The position numbers were made by a program, and so were the translations under genes. A model generated the notes under the pieces. It was not told the origin of the DNA. It was given only the letters and a program-made list of their open reading frames with translations, and made no database searches. A DNA stretch of 64,000 nt from NCBI GenBank assembly GCA_036387415.1, contig DASVTU010000033.1, positions 62,001 to 126,000 on the forward strand. Direction: 5' to 3'. This DNA comes from DASVTU01 sp036387415. Lineage in GTDB: Bacteria; Acidobacteriota; Blastocatellia; Pyrinomonadales; Pyrinomonadaceae. This document shows positions 1 through 9,153 of this stretch, piece by piece. Every line of letters starts with the position of its first letter. Position 1 is the first letter of the stretch.

Positions 1-1328
1 TATGCTATTTCGCCCGTCGATTGTCCGGTCGTTGCCTGAAGGCGCAGGCTGTAGTCGCCGGGAGGCGCGGTCGCCGCTACGTTGACGTTAACGCTGATGA
101 CTTGTAACGAGCCGAAAAACATCTGCTGGTAGCTCGACTGGTCAACCGTGATGAAGGGAGAGGGGACGGTGATGCCGCTTGCGCCGACCTGGTGTATCTG
201 CTCGCCGCCGAGGAGCAGGTTGAGTGTGCGTCCGGGAACGAGCGGGACAGGGACGGTCGAGAGGATGCCGTTGGTGCCGATGAGAGTCGCGTTAATGGTG
301 GGCGCGGCGGTGAGCGAGAAGTTGATGCTACCGTTGGCGGTGGCATTGGCCGCGACGTTGATGATGTCGCTTCTCTCTGCTGTGCGAAATGGTGCGATGG
401 GCGCGGTTATGAGGCCGCCGTATGCGCCACGGCTGCGCGTCGGAATCTCGCGTTGCGCGACCGGCTCGTCGAGCGGTTCGGTGATGATGCGATACTGACC
501 CGGCGGCAAGCCTTCGATGCGGAAGGAACCATTCGGCAGAGTGATGTTGCTCGCTCTGACACGACCCGTGGCGACATCTTCCGCCCAGACGTGCGCGCCG
601 AAGATGGGGCCCGTGCCTGTCGCGACGGTGCCTTCGATTGCGCCGAGTCCGGCACGCGGCCCGTAGATGGCGAGCATGCCTGCGCGGTCGTCGTCGGAGA
701 GTGTGCGGACGGTCTGCGCGGGCATGTTATAGGTCGTGATGTTTTTGCCCTGTCGGGGCATCATCGACGCGCCGAGCACGGCGGAGTGTTCGAGGCCGAG
801 CACATGGCCGAGTTCGTGTACGAAGGTCGATTCGAGGTCGTAGGTGTCGGGCGAGCCGTCGGTTGAGAATTGGAGGAAGGGATTGATGGCGATGTCGCCC
901 GCGAGAATCTGTGCGGTCGCGCCCGTGTTTGGCTCGAAGAAGATGCGCGCGATGCCGGGGCGTTCGACGCCGGGTTGAAAGTCGCCGGCGCTGGCCGTGG
1001 AGACGGTAATGAGGCTTTCGTTGTCGGCACCGCCGGAGGGCGTGATGGCCTGCGAATCGGAGAAAGTGATATTGAACTGGATGTTGGCGGCCTCAGACCA
1101 ACGCGCGAGGGCGCGTCGCGCCGCGCCGACCACATCGCTTCCGGGCTTGATGTTGGCGGGCGGCGATTGCAGCGAAGTCGAGAGCGCGATGTTGATGGTG
1201 TTGGTCGGCCAGCGCAACTGCGTCGTCGCAGAAGGGCTGGTGTATTGTAGCGTGTAGGCGTGCGCTGACGGCACAAACGGACAGAATATGATGGCGGCGA
1301 GCAGAAAGATAGAGACAAAACGGCGCAT
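1..1328 (-). CDS. Matrixin-like zinc metalloprotease, secreted (3' end cut by window)
   Basis: The minus-strand frame stays open from the ATG at 1328 to the window edge, so at least 442 residues are present and the C-terminus is missing. Residues 1-20 form a Sec signal peptide (MRRFVSIFLL start). The zinc motif HELGHVLGLEH lies at residues 171-181 (bases 786-818), the HExxHxxGxxH signature of metzincins; a Met (SMMPRQ) follows shortly after, as expected for the Met-turn. After the protease comes a carboxypeptidase-regulatory-like beta domain (IEGTVATGTGPIFGAHV, then GSFRIEGLPPGQYRI) and the beginning of an Ig-like region. It probably acts outside the cytoplasm. The substrate is unknown. The protease family is clear; the role is inferred. 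Confidence 0.85.
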   Translation of the reverse strand, partial: MRRFVSIFLLAAIIFCPFVPSAHAYTLQYTSPSATTQLRWPTNTINIALSTSLQSPPANIKPGSDVVGAARRALARWSEAANIQFNITFSDSQAITPSGGADNESLITVSTASAGDFQPGVERPGIARIFFEPNTGATAQILAGDIAINPFLQFSTDGSPDTYDLESTFVHELGHVLGLEHSAVLGASMMPRQGKNITTYNMPAQTVRTLSDDDRAGMLAIYGPRAGLGAIEGTVATGTGPIFGAHVWAEDVATGRVRASNITLPNGSFRIEGLPPGQYRIITEPLDEPVAQREIPTRSRGAYGGLITAPIAPFRTAERSDIINVAANATANGSINFSLTAAPTINATLIGTNGILSTVPVPLVPGRTLNLLLGGEQIHQVGASGITVPSPFITVDQSSYQQMFFGSLQVISVNVNVAATAPPGDYSLRLQATTGQSTGEIA

Positions 1329-1914
1329 AAGTTCCCTCTTGAGTGGAGAAGATTTGTTTTGAAAAACAACCGGAGAGGAGAGACGTTGGTGCTGGACGGA
1401 GACGGGGGGCTGGATGTGTCCCTGTGTGAACAGCAACCACTAGGGCAAAAACATCATAGCAAGAAAACCGCCCCGCCTTCAATAAGTTTGCGCCCCGCCT
1501 CGCCGCCACGCACGCATCTTCGCTTCCGACGCCCGCGAACCGCTCTCAAACTACCTCGAACCGCTCCTGAATCGTCCAAATCGCTCTCTCTTCTAACTTT
1601 GCAAACGCTGGTTGGTTCGACTTTTGTGCGTTGTTTTTGCTCTGACGAGGACGGGGAGATTTTTGATGTGGAGAGGGGCGAAGAAATGCGTGCGCGTGTG
1701 GCAGCATCCAACGTTTCTCGTCGTCCGTGTATCAAACGTATACAGGCGGGCGTTTTGCTCGTCGAGTTTTGCCAGTTTTGCTTGAGTTTTGCACGGGTCG
1801 TTGCTGGCATGAAGTTTGTGTGGGGGTCTTTGGGTTTCCCTATTTCGAGCCGGGGAGGTGAATTTCACTTGATGAGCGGCGCGTTTTGCGTCGCCGGAAG
1901 GATTTGTAAAACTG
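1329..1914. other. Intergenic region, 586 bp
   Basis: This stretch lies between the divergent protease and DUF1003 genes and should hold both promoters. Open frames here have no ribosome-binding site or recognisable protein. I see no convincing promoter hexamers or repeats. Confidence 0.5.
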
Positions 1915-2688
1915 ATGAGCAGCGCCACACTGTCACAGAAAGAGATAATCCGCCGCAATGTTGCGGCGATAACCGAGGAACAGCAGAAAGCACACCAAGA
2001 GCGTTCAGTGCTCAATCGGATTTCCGACGGCATCACAGTTTTTTCAGGCTCGATGGTATTCGTTTTTATCCACGCCGTCTGGTTTGGTCTCTGGATTTTG
2101 TTCAACATCGGCGTCGTCAACATCCCGCACGTCAGCGAGTTTGACCCGTTTCCCTTCGGCCTCCTGACGATGGTGGTTTCGCTCGAAGCGATTTTTCTTT
2201 CGACTTTCGTCCTGATTTCGCAAAACCGGATGTCGAAATTGAACGAGCAACGCGCCGAACTCGACCTCCACGTCAACCTTCTGGCCGAACAGAAAGCGAC
2301 TAAAGCTCTCGAAATGCTCGACCAAATCACGCAGCAACTCAACACCGTGAGCCGTTTCAATTTTGCACACGACCCTGAGATTGAAGCCCTCAAAAAGTCG
2401 CCTCAGCCGCAGGAAGTTTTAGACGTGATGCGGGAGACGATTAAGGAAGAGGTTGCGGACGTTAAGCAGAAGGTGGCGGAAAAAGTCGAGGAGGCGGTCG
2501 AGGAGATTACGGGCGAGATGGAAGCCGTGCATGAGGAAGTCAAAGACACGACGGGCGAAACCAAAGCCTTGCGCGAGAATGTCAAACGGATGGATGACAA
2601 GGTGAAAGTGGTCGCCGGAGACGTGCACGACATCAAAGAGAAGATTGAGGAACAGACGGGCGAGCACGAAGAAATGTTCGCTAAATAA
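1915..2688 (+). CDS. DUF1003 family membrane protein with C-terminal coiled coil
   Basis: 257 residues. The first 145 match the DUF1003 pattern: a charged N-terminus (QKAHQERSVLNRISDGIT), a membrane segment about residues 40-62 (GSMVFVFIHAVWFGLWILF), the conserved FDPFPFGLLTMVVSLEAIF segment forming a second helix about 76-97, then ISQNRMSKLNEQRAELDLHVNLLAEQK. Residues about 150-257 are an additional highly charged heptad-rich coiled coil (DVKQKVAEKVEEAVEEITGE), longer than in typical family members. The function of the family is unknown. The GGAAGG upstream is about 13 bp from the ATG, so the ribosome-binding site is weak. The gene stands alone and ends before a strong hairpin. Confidence 0.85.
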   Translation: MSSATLSQKEIIRRNVAAITEEQQKAHQERSVLNRISDGITVFSGSMVFVFIHAVWFGLWILFNIGVVNIPHVSEFDPFPFGLLTMVVSLEAIFLSTFVLISQNRMSKLNEQRAELDLHVNLLAEQKATKALEMLDQITQQLNTVSRFNFAHDPEIEALKKSPQPQEVLDVMRETIKEEVADVKQKVAEKVEEAVEEITGEMEAVHEEVKDTTGETKALRENVKRMDDKVKVVAGDVHDIKEKIEEQTGEHEEMFAK

Positions 2689-2788
2689 ACTCCACGAACG
2701 CAGCAAATAAACTCCCACGGACGCAACCATACGCCTGCGTCAACCGCCGAAGTCGCGTCGCGGAAGATTCAGCACAGGGGATGCCGAA

Positions 2789-2835
2789 AAAAGAAGAACG
2801 CGGACGACCACTCGTATCGTCCGCGTTCTTCTTTT
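2789..2835. terminator. Perfect 19-bp hairpin, bidirectional terminator
   Basis: Arms 2789-2807 and 2817-2835 are exact inverted repeats with a 9-base loop and run from A4 to T4. The hairpin sits between convergent genes (DUF1003 on + and the small membrane protein on -), so it can stop both transcripts. Confidence 0.85.
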
Positions 2836-2882
2836 GACTGTTTTTGCTGCTTTTCGGCGTTATTTTTGAAATCCCTACGCCC

Positions 2883-3185
2883 TCATTTGACACGCCCGCG
2901 CCGTGCGGTCGAGCCATAAGTGGTCGCCGGAGCCGCCACGCCATCAGCGATAGCGGCGGCGTCATCACGCGGCGGCGCATCGCTCGTCACGCGACGCGAC
3001 TGACCGAGGTCAGACCACGCGACGATAACCAACAGCCCGGCAACGCTCAACGTTGCGAGCACATAGAGCACCGCCACCTGCTCCATGACGAGCAACGCAA
3101 TCACCACCGCCACCGCGATGAGGCTTATCACAAGGCTCTTGCGACTCTTGCGCTTCGCGCCCGCCGCTTTCGTTCTTCGTTCCAT
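2883..3185 (-). CDS. Small two-helix membrane protein, unknown
   Basis: 100 residues. A strongly basic N-terminus (MERRTKAAGAKRKSRK) is followed by hydrophobic segments at about 18-38 (LVISLIAVAVVIALLVMEQVAV) and 38-58 (LYVLATLSVAGLLVIVAW), then a polar Ala-rich tail. The positive-inside rule places the N-terminus in the cytoplasm. A good ribosome-binding site (AGGAGAAGATA before ATG) supports the start. No family recognised. Confidence 0.65.
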   Translation of the reverse strand: MERRTKAAGAKRKSRKSLVISLIAVAVVIALLVMEQVAVLYVLATLSVAGLLVIVAWSDLGQSRRVTSDAPPRDDAAAIADGVAAPATTYGSTARRGRVK

Positions 3186-3304
3186 TATCTTCTCCTCGAA
3201 AATCGTGCTTGTATAAAATAGTCCGGTAATTTATCACAAACCCTTGCGCGACGGCGAAGTGGGAAGCGTCGCTAGACGGTCGCGCGTCGTCGCTTTCAAA
3301 ACGA

Positions 3305-3339
3305 CGAGAGGTTGGCCTTCAAAATCGACCAACCTCTCG
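3305..3339. terminator. 11-bp hairpin downstream of the polysaccharide export gene
   Basis: Arms 3305-3315 and 3329-3339 are perfect inverted repeats (cgagaggttgg) with a 13-base loop, directly beyond the 3' end of the minus-strand export gene. There is only a short A-run on the plus strand, so the terminator is of moderate quality. Confidence 0.6.
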
Positions 3340-3363
3340 AAAAAGGGATGTCCGCCCACGCGT

Positions 3364-4446
3364 CTAGTAGAGCACGCGAAGCGGCAACTGCGTGATGCCG
3401 CTGCCGAGTCCGCTCAAACCCTGACCGAGAACAAAGGCTTTGACGCTCTCCTTGAACCCGCTCTTCTCCGGCACGTCTACGACATCGTAGGGCTGCAAGA
3501 AGATGTCCGGCTTTTTCTGCTTCCTGATGGCATCATAATCCACCATCACCACTTCCTGCTCCGACGAATTCGGCTTCACGCGAATGATGCGTATTGCGCT
3601 CGGGTTAGAACCTTTACGCACGCCGCCGACCATCGCCAGAGCGCGTGTCAGTTGCAATTTCTCACGGTGGTAGATTCCCTGCGGATAGGTGACGGCACCT
3701 GTCACATAGACGGGCGCGGCTTCGCGTACGATAACGATGTCGCCGGGACGAATCACTGGGTTCGCTTCCGGTTTGCCGAGTTTGAGGTCAGTCAGTTGAT
3801 AGAGACTGAAGACGCCGACCACAGAATCTTCCGGCGTCAACGCAATATCGGCGCCGTTGGCGTCGGTGTCGGGGCACATCGTCGGCTCTGTATGAAAGAC
3901 CTGTATGTCGCCGCCCGCCTGTTCCGTTACGCCTCCGGCGACGGCCAACACATCAAGCAGACGCACGCCGCTCCGACGCATGTCCACGCGCGTCGCGCCG
4001 CGCACCGCACCGAACACCGTCGCAGGCGGACGGCTTCTCGCCTCCGTGATACGCAAGCTCACCTGCGGGTTTTTGAGATACTTGCTCAGCTTTTCAACGA
4101 TAGACTTTTTAACATCAACGTCGGTGCGGCAACGCGCCGGAATCGCGCCGATGAAAGGCACTTCGACATTGCCTTCATCGGTCACTTGCAGGCGGTCGCT
4201 AAATTGTGGCTCGTTGAAGACACGCAAGTCCAACACGTCGCCGGGGCCGAGTTTGTATTTCTTGAGCGCGCCCATCATGTCGAACGCTTCGCCCGATGTG
4301 CCGGAAGTGTTGCTGACCGGCACGCCGCTGGCCTGTGTCTGCGGCGTAGGCGGCGCGGCGGTGCCTCCGAACTGTTGCGCGCGCGCAACTATCGACGCGC
4401 ACACACACAAAACGGCGAGCAGGATTGATAAACGTATCGCTTTCAT
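3364..4446 (-). CDS. Polysaccharide biosynthesis/export protein (Wza-like, SLBB domains)
   Basis: 360 residues. The N-terminal signal peptide is about residues 1-23; an LCVC stretch could be a lipobox, but the usual one is not clear. A polysaccharide-export domain spans about 64-135 (YKLGPGDVLDLRVF, then DEGNVEVPFIG). SLBB-type domains follow at about 142-230 (VFGAVRGATRVDMRRSG, LLDVLAVAGGV) and 255-335 (VYVTGAVTYPQGIYHRE, ALAMVGGVRKGSN). Family members form the outer-membrane or periplasmic channel for capsule or exopolysaccharide. No Wzc or glycosyltransferase gene is adjacent, so the polymer is unknown. Ribosome-binding site GAGGA lies 8 bp before the ATG. Confidence 0.88.
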   Translation of the reverse strand: MKAIRLSILLAVLCVCASIVARAQQFGGTAAPPTPQTQASGVPVSNTSGTSGEAFDMMGALKKYKLGPGDVLDLRVFNEPQFSDRLQVTDEGNVEVPFIGAIPARCRTDVDVKKSIVEKLSKYLKNPQVSLRITEARSRPPATVFGAVRGATRVDMRRSGVRLLDVLAVAGGVTEQAGGDIQVFHTEPTMCPDTDANGADIALTPEDSVVGVFSLYQLTDLKLGKPEANPVIRPGDIVIVREAAPVYVTGAVTYPQGIYHREKLQLTRALAMVGGVRKGSNPSAIRIIRVKPNSSEQEVVMVDYDAIRKQKKPDIFLQPYDVVDVPEKSGFKESVKAFVLGQGLSGLGSGITQLPLRVLY

Positions 4447-4617
4447 AACTTAATTCCTCAGCGTGAAATGTTTACAAGGAAAAGGGTCTTCGCTTGAGCA
4501 ATGTCTGTAGATGTTGTCGAAGCAGCGAAAGGCTGCCCGCGACACCCACTTTTATTTGCGGCGTAATTGTCGCACAAGAGAGGTTAAACGCCAATCTGAG
4601 AACGACCCACAGAACCG

Positions 4618-5838
4618 TCAAACGCCGCTACTACTCCTATCGCTGCCGCCATTTGCGCCGCCCGACGACGGAGACGCGCCTCCGTCGTCATCGGCGACAG
4701 TCGCCGCGTCATTCATCGAAAACGTCGTCTCGCTCTCAACGTCGCCCCGTGCAGACGCGGCTGTTCGAGCGGAGGCGGAAGTCTCTGCCGCTTCGGTTGC
4801 GCGCACGTCGCGTCTGGCCGGTGCGTCGTGCGCCGCAGACGGCTTGACGGGTCTTTCGCGTGTCGCCAGACGCGCACGCAGCAGTTCTATCTCACGACCG
4901 ATACGCGTCGCGGCATCGGCGCGTGCCTCGTCGCTCATGTCGGCGCGCGAGACGAAGAACAACGCATCACGATAACGTGCGATGGCGCGTGCATAACGTC
5001 CGCGAAAGGCGGCGCGCTCGGCCAGTTCGACCCAGTGACCGATTTTGACGGACGCCATGAAGTCGCGCAACGCCGTCGCAGAGGCGCGGAGTTCAGGTTC
5101 GCCCGGATAAATCTTCAACGCCTCGTTAATCACATCGACTGCGCGTTGCGCCGTCTCAATCTTGTCCGACATCCTTTCGCGTCGCCCCGCTTCGTGCAAA
5201 AGGTTTTTGGCTTCGCCGCGCGCCCACGAAAGCAGATGATGCTTTTGCAGTTCACGCACGCGTTCCTGTCCCGCACGCAAGGCCATGCGCGCGTCCGGCG
5301 CAGCCTTGTTGGAGCGTATCGCCTCCTCTGTGTTCGCCAGATAACGCTCGCACAGACCGTATGCTTCCAGATGCGCCGCTGGCTGTTGCGCGCCCGCCGC
5401 TTCGGCCTCCGCGAGTCGCTGATGCAGCGCACGCAACGCTGCCGCCGAAGCCGACACGCTCGCCGTTTTTGAACGACTACTGCCACCGCTGCTACTACTG
5501 CTGCCGGAGGAGTAGACTGTGCCGGAGCGACCCGTCGTGTTGCTGCTACTGCGTCCGACGCGTGATTTTATCCGCAGCGAAGGGTCTTCGCTGCCCATCT
5601 CCATCTCCAAAGCGTAGCGCGTCCATGCACGACGCATGACGACTTCGCGTGCCGCCGCCGCGATAAGAAGCACGATGCCGCCCGTCACCGCCGACGGAAG
5701 CAGAGGCGCTTCGTCGCCGTTGGTGCTCAGTATCCACCAGAGCGCGCCGAAGACCGCGCCCGCCAGCAAGATTGCGGCGAACATGTAACGTGCGGTCGAG
5801 GGCATGCGCGCGTTTTTGAGCGCACGTTTATGGCGCAT
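4618..5838 (-). CDS. Membrane protein with helical repeats in the C-terminal half, unknown
   Basis: 406 residues from the ATG at 5838, chosen because GAGAGGA sits just upstream; the frame stays open further 5' without a ribosome-binding site. Two membrane segments occur near the N-terminus (YMFAAILLAGAVFGALWWIL and the stretch LLPSAVTGGIVLLIAAAAREV). A Ser/Gly-rich low-complexity linker follows (SSGSSSSSGGSS). The rest is alpha-helical with TPR-like segments (AQRAVDVINEALKIYPGEPELRASA; RARYARAIARYRDALFF type), ending in an acidic Ser-rich tail. It looks like a membrane-anchored scaffold, but this is inference and no named family is recognised. Confidence 0.65.
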   Translation of the reverse strand: MRHKRALKNARMPSTARYMFAAILLAGAVFGALWWILSTNGDEAPLLPSAVTGGIVLLIAAAAREVVMRRAWTRYALEMEMGSEDPSLRIKSRVGRSSSNTTGRSGTVYSSGSSSSSGGSSRSKTASVSASAAALRALHQRLAEAEAAGAQQPAAHLEAYGLCERYLANTEEAIRSNKAAPDARMALRAGQERVRELQKHHLLSWARGEAKNLLHEAGRRERMSDKIETAQRAVDVINEALKIYPGEPELRASATALRDFMASVKIGHWVELAERAAFRGRYARAIARYRDALFFVSRADMSDEARADAATRIGREIELLRARLATRERPVKPSAAHDAPARRDVRATEAAETSASARTAASARGDVESETTFSMNDAATVADDDGGASPSSGGANGGSDRSSSGV

Positions 5839-6384
5839 ATTCCTCTCGAAAACGCGTTCGGCTGAACGGGTGGGCAAAGAATTTCTCCCGCGAGCACTGA
5901 AGCATCCGACGCGCCCACGCGCGTCCGGTTCAGGTGCGATTTTTTCAAGTGAGCCGTCGAGCGCGAGACGCACATGCGTCCGCCGCTCGCTACTATTTAA
6001 GGATGAGAACCCCGGCTTGAAATCTCGGCAGGAGCAATAGTCAACCTTTTCAATGCCGTCTGTCAACGGTGCGACTCCGTCCTTGCAAGTTGCGTGGCGT
6101 GCGTCCGCGCCGCGCGTTGAAGTAAGAAGCCTCCTGTGGTTTTCGTCAGGCGTTGACGAGGGAAAATTAGTGTGGCAGTCGTCTCCGAATGTCGTTATAC
6201 TTGGCCTCGTTTTGAGTATGCTCTACCCGTTCGACAGATTTGCCAACGCCCGTCCGCCCTCGCCAAGTTTCAGACAGAACAAGGAAACACCGATGCGGCC
6301 AGAGAGCAACGCGCAAGGCCGTTCGTGCCAGTCGGTGACGACACACTCGACAAGGCATCCCGATACTGACAGTCAAACGTCTCT
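5839..6384. other. Intergenic region, 546 bp
   Basis: The region separates the divergent membrane-scaffold gene and the MBL-fold gene. It should hold both promoters. I find no convincing gene, hairpin or repeat in it. Confidence 0.45.
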
Positions 6385-7167
6385 GTGAAAATCCAACTTT
6401 TACCAAGCACGTTTAATGAAGCGGGATGCGCCGCGCAGGAGCAGCGTCTGAGTTGCTTTCTCATCGACGACCGCGTGGCGATTGACGCCGGAAGCATCGC
6501 CATCGCCCTCAACGCCGGGCAACGCGCCAGCGTCCGCGACATCATCGTCACGCACCCGCACATGGATCACATCGCCACGCTCCCCATTTTTATCGACGAC
6601 CTTTTCGCCACGCTCGAAGAACCCATCCGCATCTACGCCACCGAGGAAGTCATCGCCCTGCTCGAACGCGACGTGTTTAACTGGACTGTCTATCCGCGTT
6701 TCTCCGAACTATGCAACGAACGGACGCGCGTCATGCAGTATGTTCCCATTCGTCCGCACGAAGAGTTCGTGGTCGCGCACCTGCGTTTCACGGCGGTTCC
6801 CGTGACACACATCGTGCCGACGGTCGGCATGCTTTTCTCTGACAGCGGTGCCAACACCACCGTCGCTTTTAGTTCCGACACTGCCGCCACCGAAGAATTC
6901 TGGCACGTCGTGAACCGCGCCGCGCGTCTCGATGCGTTAATCATCGAAACGTCGTTTCCCGATGAGATGTCGCGGCTCGCGGAAATCTCCGGTCATCTCA
7001 TTCCACGCATACTTCAACAAGAACTCCGCAAACTGACGCACCAACCACAAGACATCCTCGCCATGCATCTCAAACCCGCCTACCGCGACGCAATCATTCG
7101 CGAACTCGACGCGCTCGCGCTGCCACAACTCTCCGTGATGGAACCCGGACGCGAGTACATGTGGTGA
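6385..7167 (+). CDS. MBL-fold metallohydrolase, class II cyclic-nucleotide phosphodiesterase-like
   Basis: 260 residues, GTG start. The metal-binding motif THPHMDH is at residues 56-62 (HxHxDH), followed by a possible third His at PVTHIVPTVG (about 138), an Asp in FSSDTAATEEFW and a late HLKP. The N-terminus (LLPSTFNEAGCAAQEQRLSCFLID) and the SFPDE and SGHLIP segments resemble class II 3',5'-cyclic-nucleotide phosphodiesterases more than beta-lactamases or glyoxalase II. The likely reaction is hydrolysis of a cyclic nucleotide phosphodiester with two metal ions. Substrate specificity cannot be read from the sequence. No clear ribosome-binding site precedes the GTG. It is monocistronic. Confidence 0.75.
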   Translation: MKIQLLPSTFNEAGCAAQEQRLSCFLIDDRVAIDAGSIAIALNAGQRASVRDIIVTHPHMDHIATLPIFIDDLFATLEEPIRIYATEEVIALLERDVFNWTVYPRFSELCNERTRVMQYVPIRPHEEFVVAHLRFTAVPVTHIVPTVGMLFSDSGANTTVAFSSDTAATEEFWHVVNRAARLDALIIETSFPDEMSRLAEISGHLIPRILQQELRKLTHQPQDILAMHLKPAYRDAIIRELDALALPQLSVMEPGREYMW

Positions 7168-7245
7168 TAAATAAAAGGCCGCTCGCACTTGAGCAGCCTT
7201 CCTAACGAAACGCACTCTCTTAACAAAACACACCGATTCGTCATC

Positions 7246-7593
7246 TTACTCAACACAGAGGCCGCCGCTTGCGTCCGTCTCTTTCGTGCCCGCGAGCAAG
7301 CCCTCCATGTGCTGCCGCGCTTTCCATGCTCCGGTACGGTTGGCAACCTCAATACCGTCCGTCCAAGCGCGGCGCGCCTCTTCGCGCTCGCCGAGATTCA
7401 TCAGGGCGGTGCCGAGCATTTGATAAGCCGACGTGTAATCGGCGTTGAGTTGAACGACGCGGCGCAATGCGTCAGCGGCTTCGCGCCAGCGTTCGAGTTT
7501 CACGTACTCGTTCGCCAGCCCGTACCAGACCATAGGTTCCTCCGGCTGCGCTTCAGCCATTGCTGCCAGCGCGTTGATTCTCTCTTCTGACAC
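7246..7593 (-). CDS. Small TPR-repeat protein
   Basis: 115 residues from the GTG at 7593, which follows AAGGGGAGAG; a longer open frame upstream lacks coding character. The body consists of about three TPR helical pairs (EPMVWYGLANEYVKLERWREAADALRRVV, then DYTSAYQMLGTALMNLGEREEARRAW). TPR proteins mediate protein-protein contacts. The partner is unknown. Closest to it on the same strand are an unknown protein and a ferredoxin. Confidence 0.75.
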   Translation of the reverse strand: MSEERINALAAMAEAQPEEPMVWYGLANEYVKLERWREAADALRRVVQLNADYTSAYQMLGTALMNLGEREEARRAWTDGIEVANRTGAWKARQHMEGLLAGTKETDASGGLCVE

Positions 7594-7645
7594 TTCTCTC
7601 CCCTTCCGAGTCGCACGCCTTTTGCCGGATGAAGAATGGCACGAC

Positions 7646-7960
7646 TCACTGAAATTCCAAAGGCTCGAACTCGTTCTCCGTGTGCTCGCCTGCGACGCCT
7701 TCAAGCATGACTCGATGACTCGGCAGGATTTGCGCGATGCGAAAAGTCCGCTCCGCACGACTACGACCCGGCATCAACTGTGCGCGAAACGTCACGCTCA
7801 TGCCGGGATGCGCCCAACGGTCGGCGCTGCCACGCTCATGTCTCTCCGGCGCGCGTTGTTTCTCTCCTGACTGTTTTCTACGTCGCAGCAAAAACGTCGT
7901 ACCAAGTGCTCCGGTAACGAGTGCCAGCGCGCTCATCCAACGCTTTGCGCGTATCTTCAT
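7646..7960 (-). CDS. Small membrane-anchored protein, unknown
   Basis: About 104 residues from the ATG at 7960 (GGAGAA upstream, spacing somewhat long). One hydrophobic segment near the N-terminus (MSALALVTGALGTTFLLRRRK) is followed by a polar domain with VTFRAQLMPGRSRAERTFRIAQIL and VAGEHTENEFEPLEFQ, which could be a small beta domain such as PilZ, but this is not certain. It lies just after the ferredoxin terminator and 52 bp before the TPR gene, so these two may be cotranscribed. Confidence 0.5.
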   Translation of the reverse strand: MKIRAKRWMSALALVTGALGTTFLLRRRKQSGEKQRAPERHERGSADRWAHPGMSVTFRAQLMPGRSRAERTFRIAQILPSHRVMLEGVAGEHTENEFEPLEFQ

Positions 7961-8024
7961 TGAAATCGCTTCTCCGCTCCGGCGGGCGTCCGCCACTACT
8001 ACTACTGCTGGTGTTGTCGCCGTC

Positions 8025-8072
8025 AAAAAAGAGGCGCAAGCTCTAGCCCCGTTTTCAGGGCGGAGCTTGCGC
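8025..8072 (-). terminator. Rho-independent terminator of the ferredoxin gene
   Basis: Arms 8034-8043 and 8063-8072 (gcgcaagctc and its complement) pair, with extra pairing inside. On the minus strand a T-run (complement of the A6 at 8025-8030) follows the stem. It is placed 63 bp beyond the ferredoxin stop. Confidence 0.85.
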
Positions 8073-8134
8073 ATCTGTTTAGAGTCTCCTGCGGCGATGG
8101 TTCGCTCGCAGGATGGCTCACGCCGTCTCGCCGT

Positions 8135-8410
8135 CTAGCACAGCGCGTCGAGTTTTTCACTGATGACCGGCAAGCCGCTCAAAGCCTTTTCGGCGTTAAT
8201 CGCCGTGTAGTGCGCCCACTCATCCGGCACTTTGTCTTCTGGGAAGATTGCTTCCACCGGACATTCAGGCACACACGCATCACAATCAATACACGTCTCT
8301 GGATTAATTACGAGCATCGTATCATCGAGATGAAAAGCCTCGACCGGACAGACCAGCGCACAATCCGTATAACGGCAATTGACGCAGGGTTCTGCAACGA
8401 CATATGTCAT
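8135..8410 (-). CDS. fdxA: Seven-iron ferredoxin (3Fe-4S/4Fe-4S), FdxA type
   Basis: 91 residues from the ATG at 8410, which has AGGAGG nine bases upstream. Cysteines are at 9, 12, 17, 21 and 40, 43, 46, 50 in the arrangement CxxCxxxxCxxxCP ... CxxCxxCxxxCP. This spacing matches Azotobacter ferredoxin I, where residues equivalent to C9, C17 and C50 hold the 3Fe-4S cluster and C21, C40, C43 and C46 hold the 4Fe-4S cluster. It is a low-potential cytoplasmic electron carrier. No partner oxidoreductase is adjacent. The length is slightly short because the C-terminal tail of the Azotobacter protein is missing. Confidence 0.92.
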   Translation of the reverse strand: MTYVVAEPCVNCRYTDCALVCPVEAFHLDDTMLVINPETCIDCDACVPECPVEAIFPEDKVPDEWAHYTAINAEKALSGLPVISEKLDALC

Positions 8411-9153
8411 CAGATTTGCCTCCTCATGTAGTTGTATGACGACGACGGCGCGAGCCTCTGCCAACTCCAAACGGTCGCGGCTGCGCGTTCGTTACTCAGG
8501 AATAGATACCGCGTCAGTATATTAAGCACGAACCGCCAAGTTTTGAAAGAGAAAATTTACAGACGTGTGATTTTTGTCCGTCGCCGGAAAACGACCGCGC
8601 GCAACAGTGCCGCGAGGTGCTAAAACACGACCCGTTTCATCAAGCCGACGTGCCATCTGCCGACGTGTTTACTCGGCTCGGTCGGGCGGTCTTTTGTGTT
8701 TGACTTTGCGTTCCGCCGGATGCGCGCGTTCCTCCGGCTTGGCGCGACTCAGCGCATGCCCCGGTGGCGCCACAGGCTTTCTTATCACATCGAAGAGGGG
8801 TCGCGCCTCCGTCTGTTTCGACGTTTTTTTGCTGTTCTTTTTCATAGCCATTTTCACGCGAGGCGCATTCTGATTCGACGGCGCGATGCTAGACCTGCAC
8901 GCGCCGACGTGTCAATACGCAGACTCGAACCGTTCACGTATGGCTATCGAATGTTTGACGAAATTGTGGCGTGCGGGCGAGGCAACAACAGCAGAAGCTT
9001 CGACGCCTCGCTTGACGGCACCGAGGGCGCGGCGTTGCGTAGGGAGAAAAACTTTGAGGGCGAACTGTTGTTAGTTCAGTCGCCCGTCAGTTCGTCGGCA
9101 AACTTTTGGTTGTCGCGTGAAGAAAGGAGAGAGTCCGGCTCTGGGAGGAGAGT
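8411..9153. other. Gene-poor region, 743 bp
   Basis: Apart from one doubtful small basic frame (8669-8857, minus) I see nothing here that can be called. Plus-strand frames in this stretch lack ribosome-binding sites and have Arg-rich shadow-like composition. Confidence 0.4.
8669..8857 (-). CDS. Small basic protein, doubtful
   Basis: 62 residues, Lys/Arg/Pro-rich (MKKNSKKTSKQ start; ends KHKRPPDRAE). Its composition resembles small basic proteins seen in other bacteria, but there is no good ribosome-binding site and no family is recognised. It could be non-coding. Confidence 0.3.
   Translation of the reverse strand: MKMAMKKNSKKTSKQTEARPLFDVIRKPVAPPGHALSRAKPEERAHPAERKVKHKRPPDRAE

Noticed and set aside
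3244..4428. Long plus-strand frame of 394 codons
   Set aside because: Antisense of the polysaccharide export gene. It is His/Arg-rich and has no ribosome-binding site.
8920..8931. Minus-strand GGTTCGAGTCT resembling a tRNA T-loop
   Set aside because: No acceptor, D or anticodon stems can be formed with the surrounding sequence, so it is not a tRNA.
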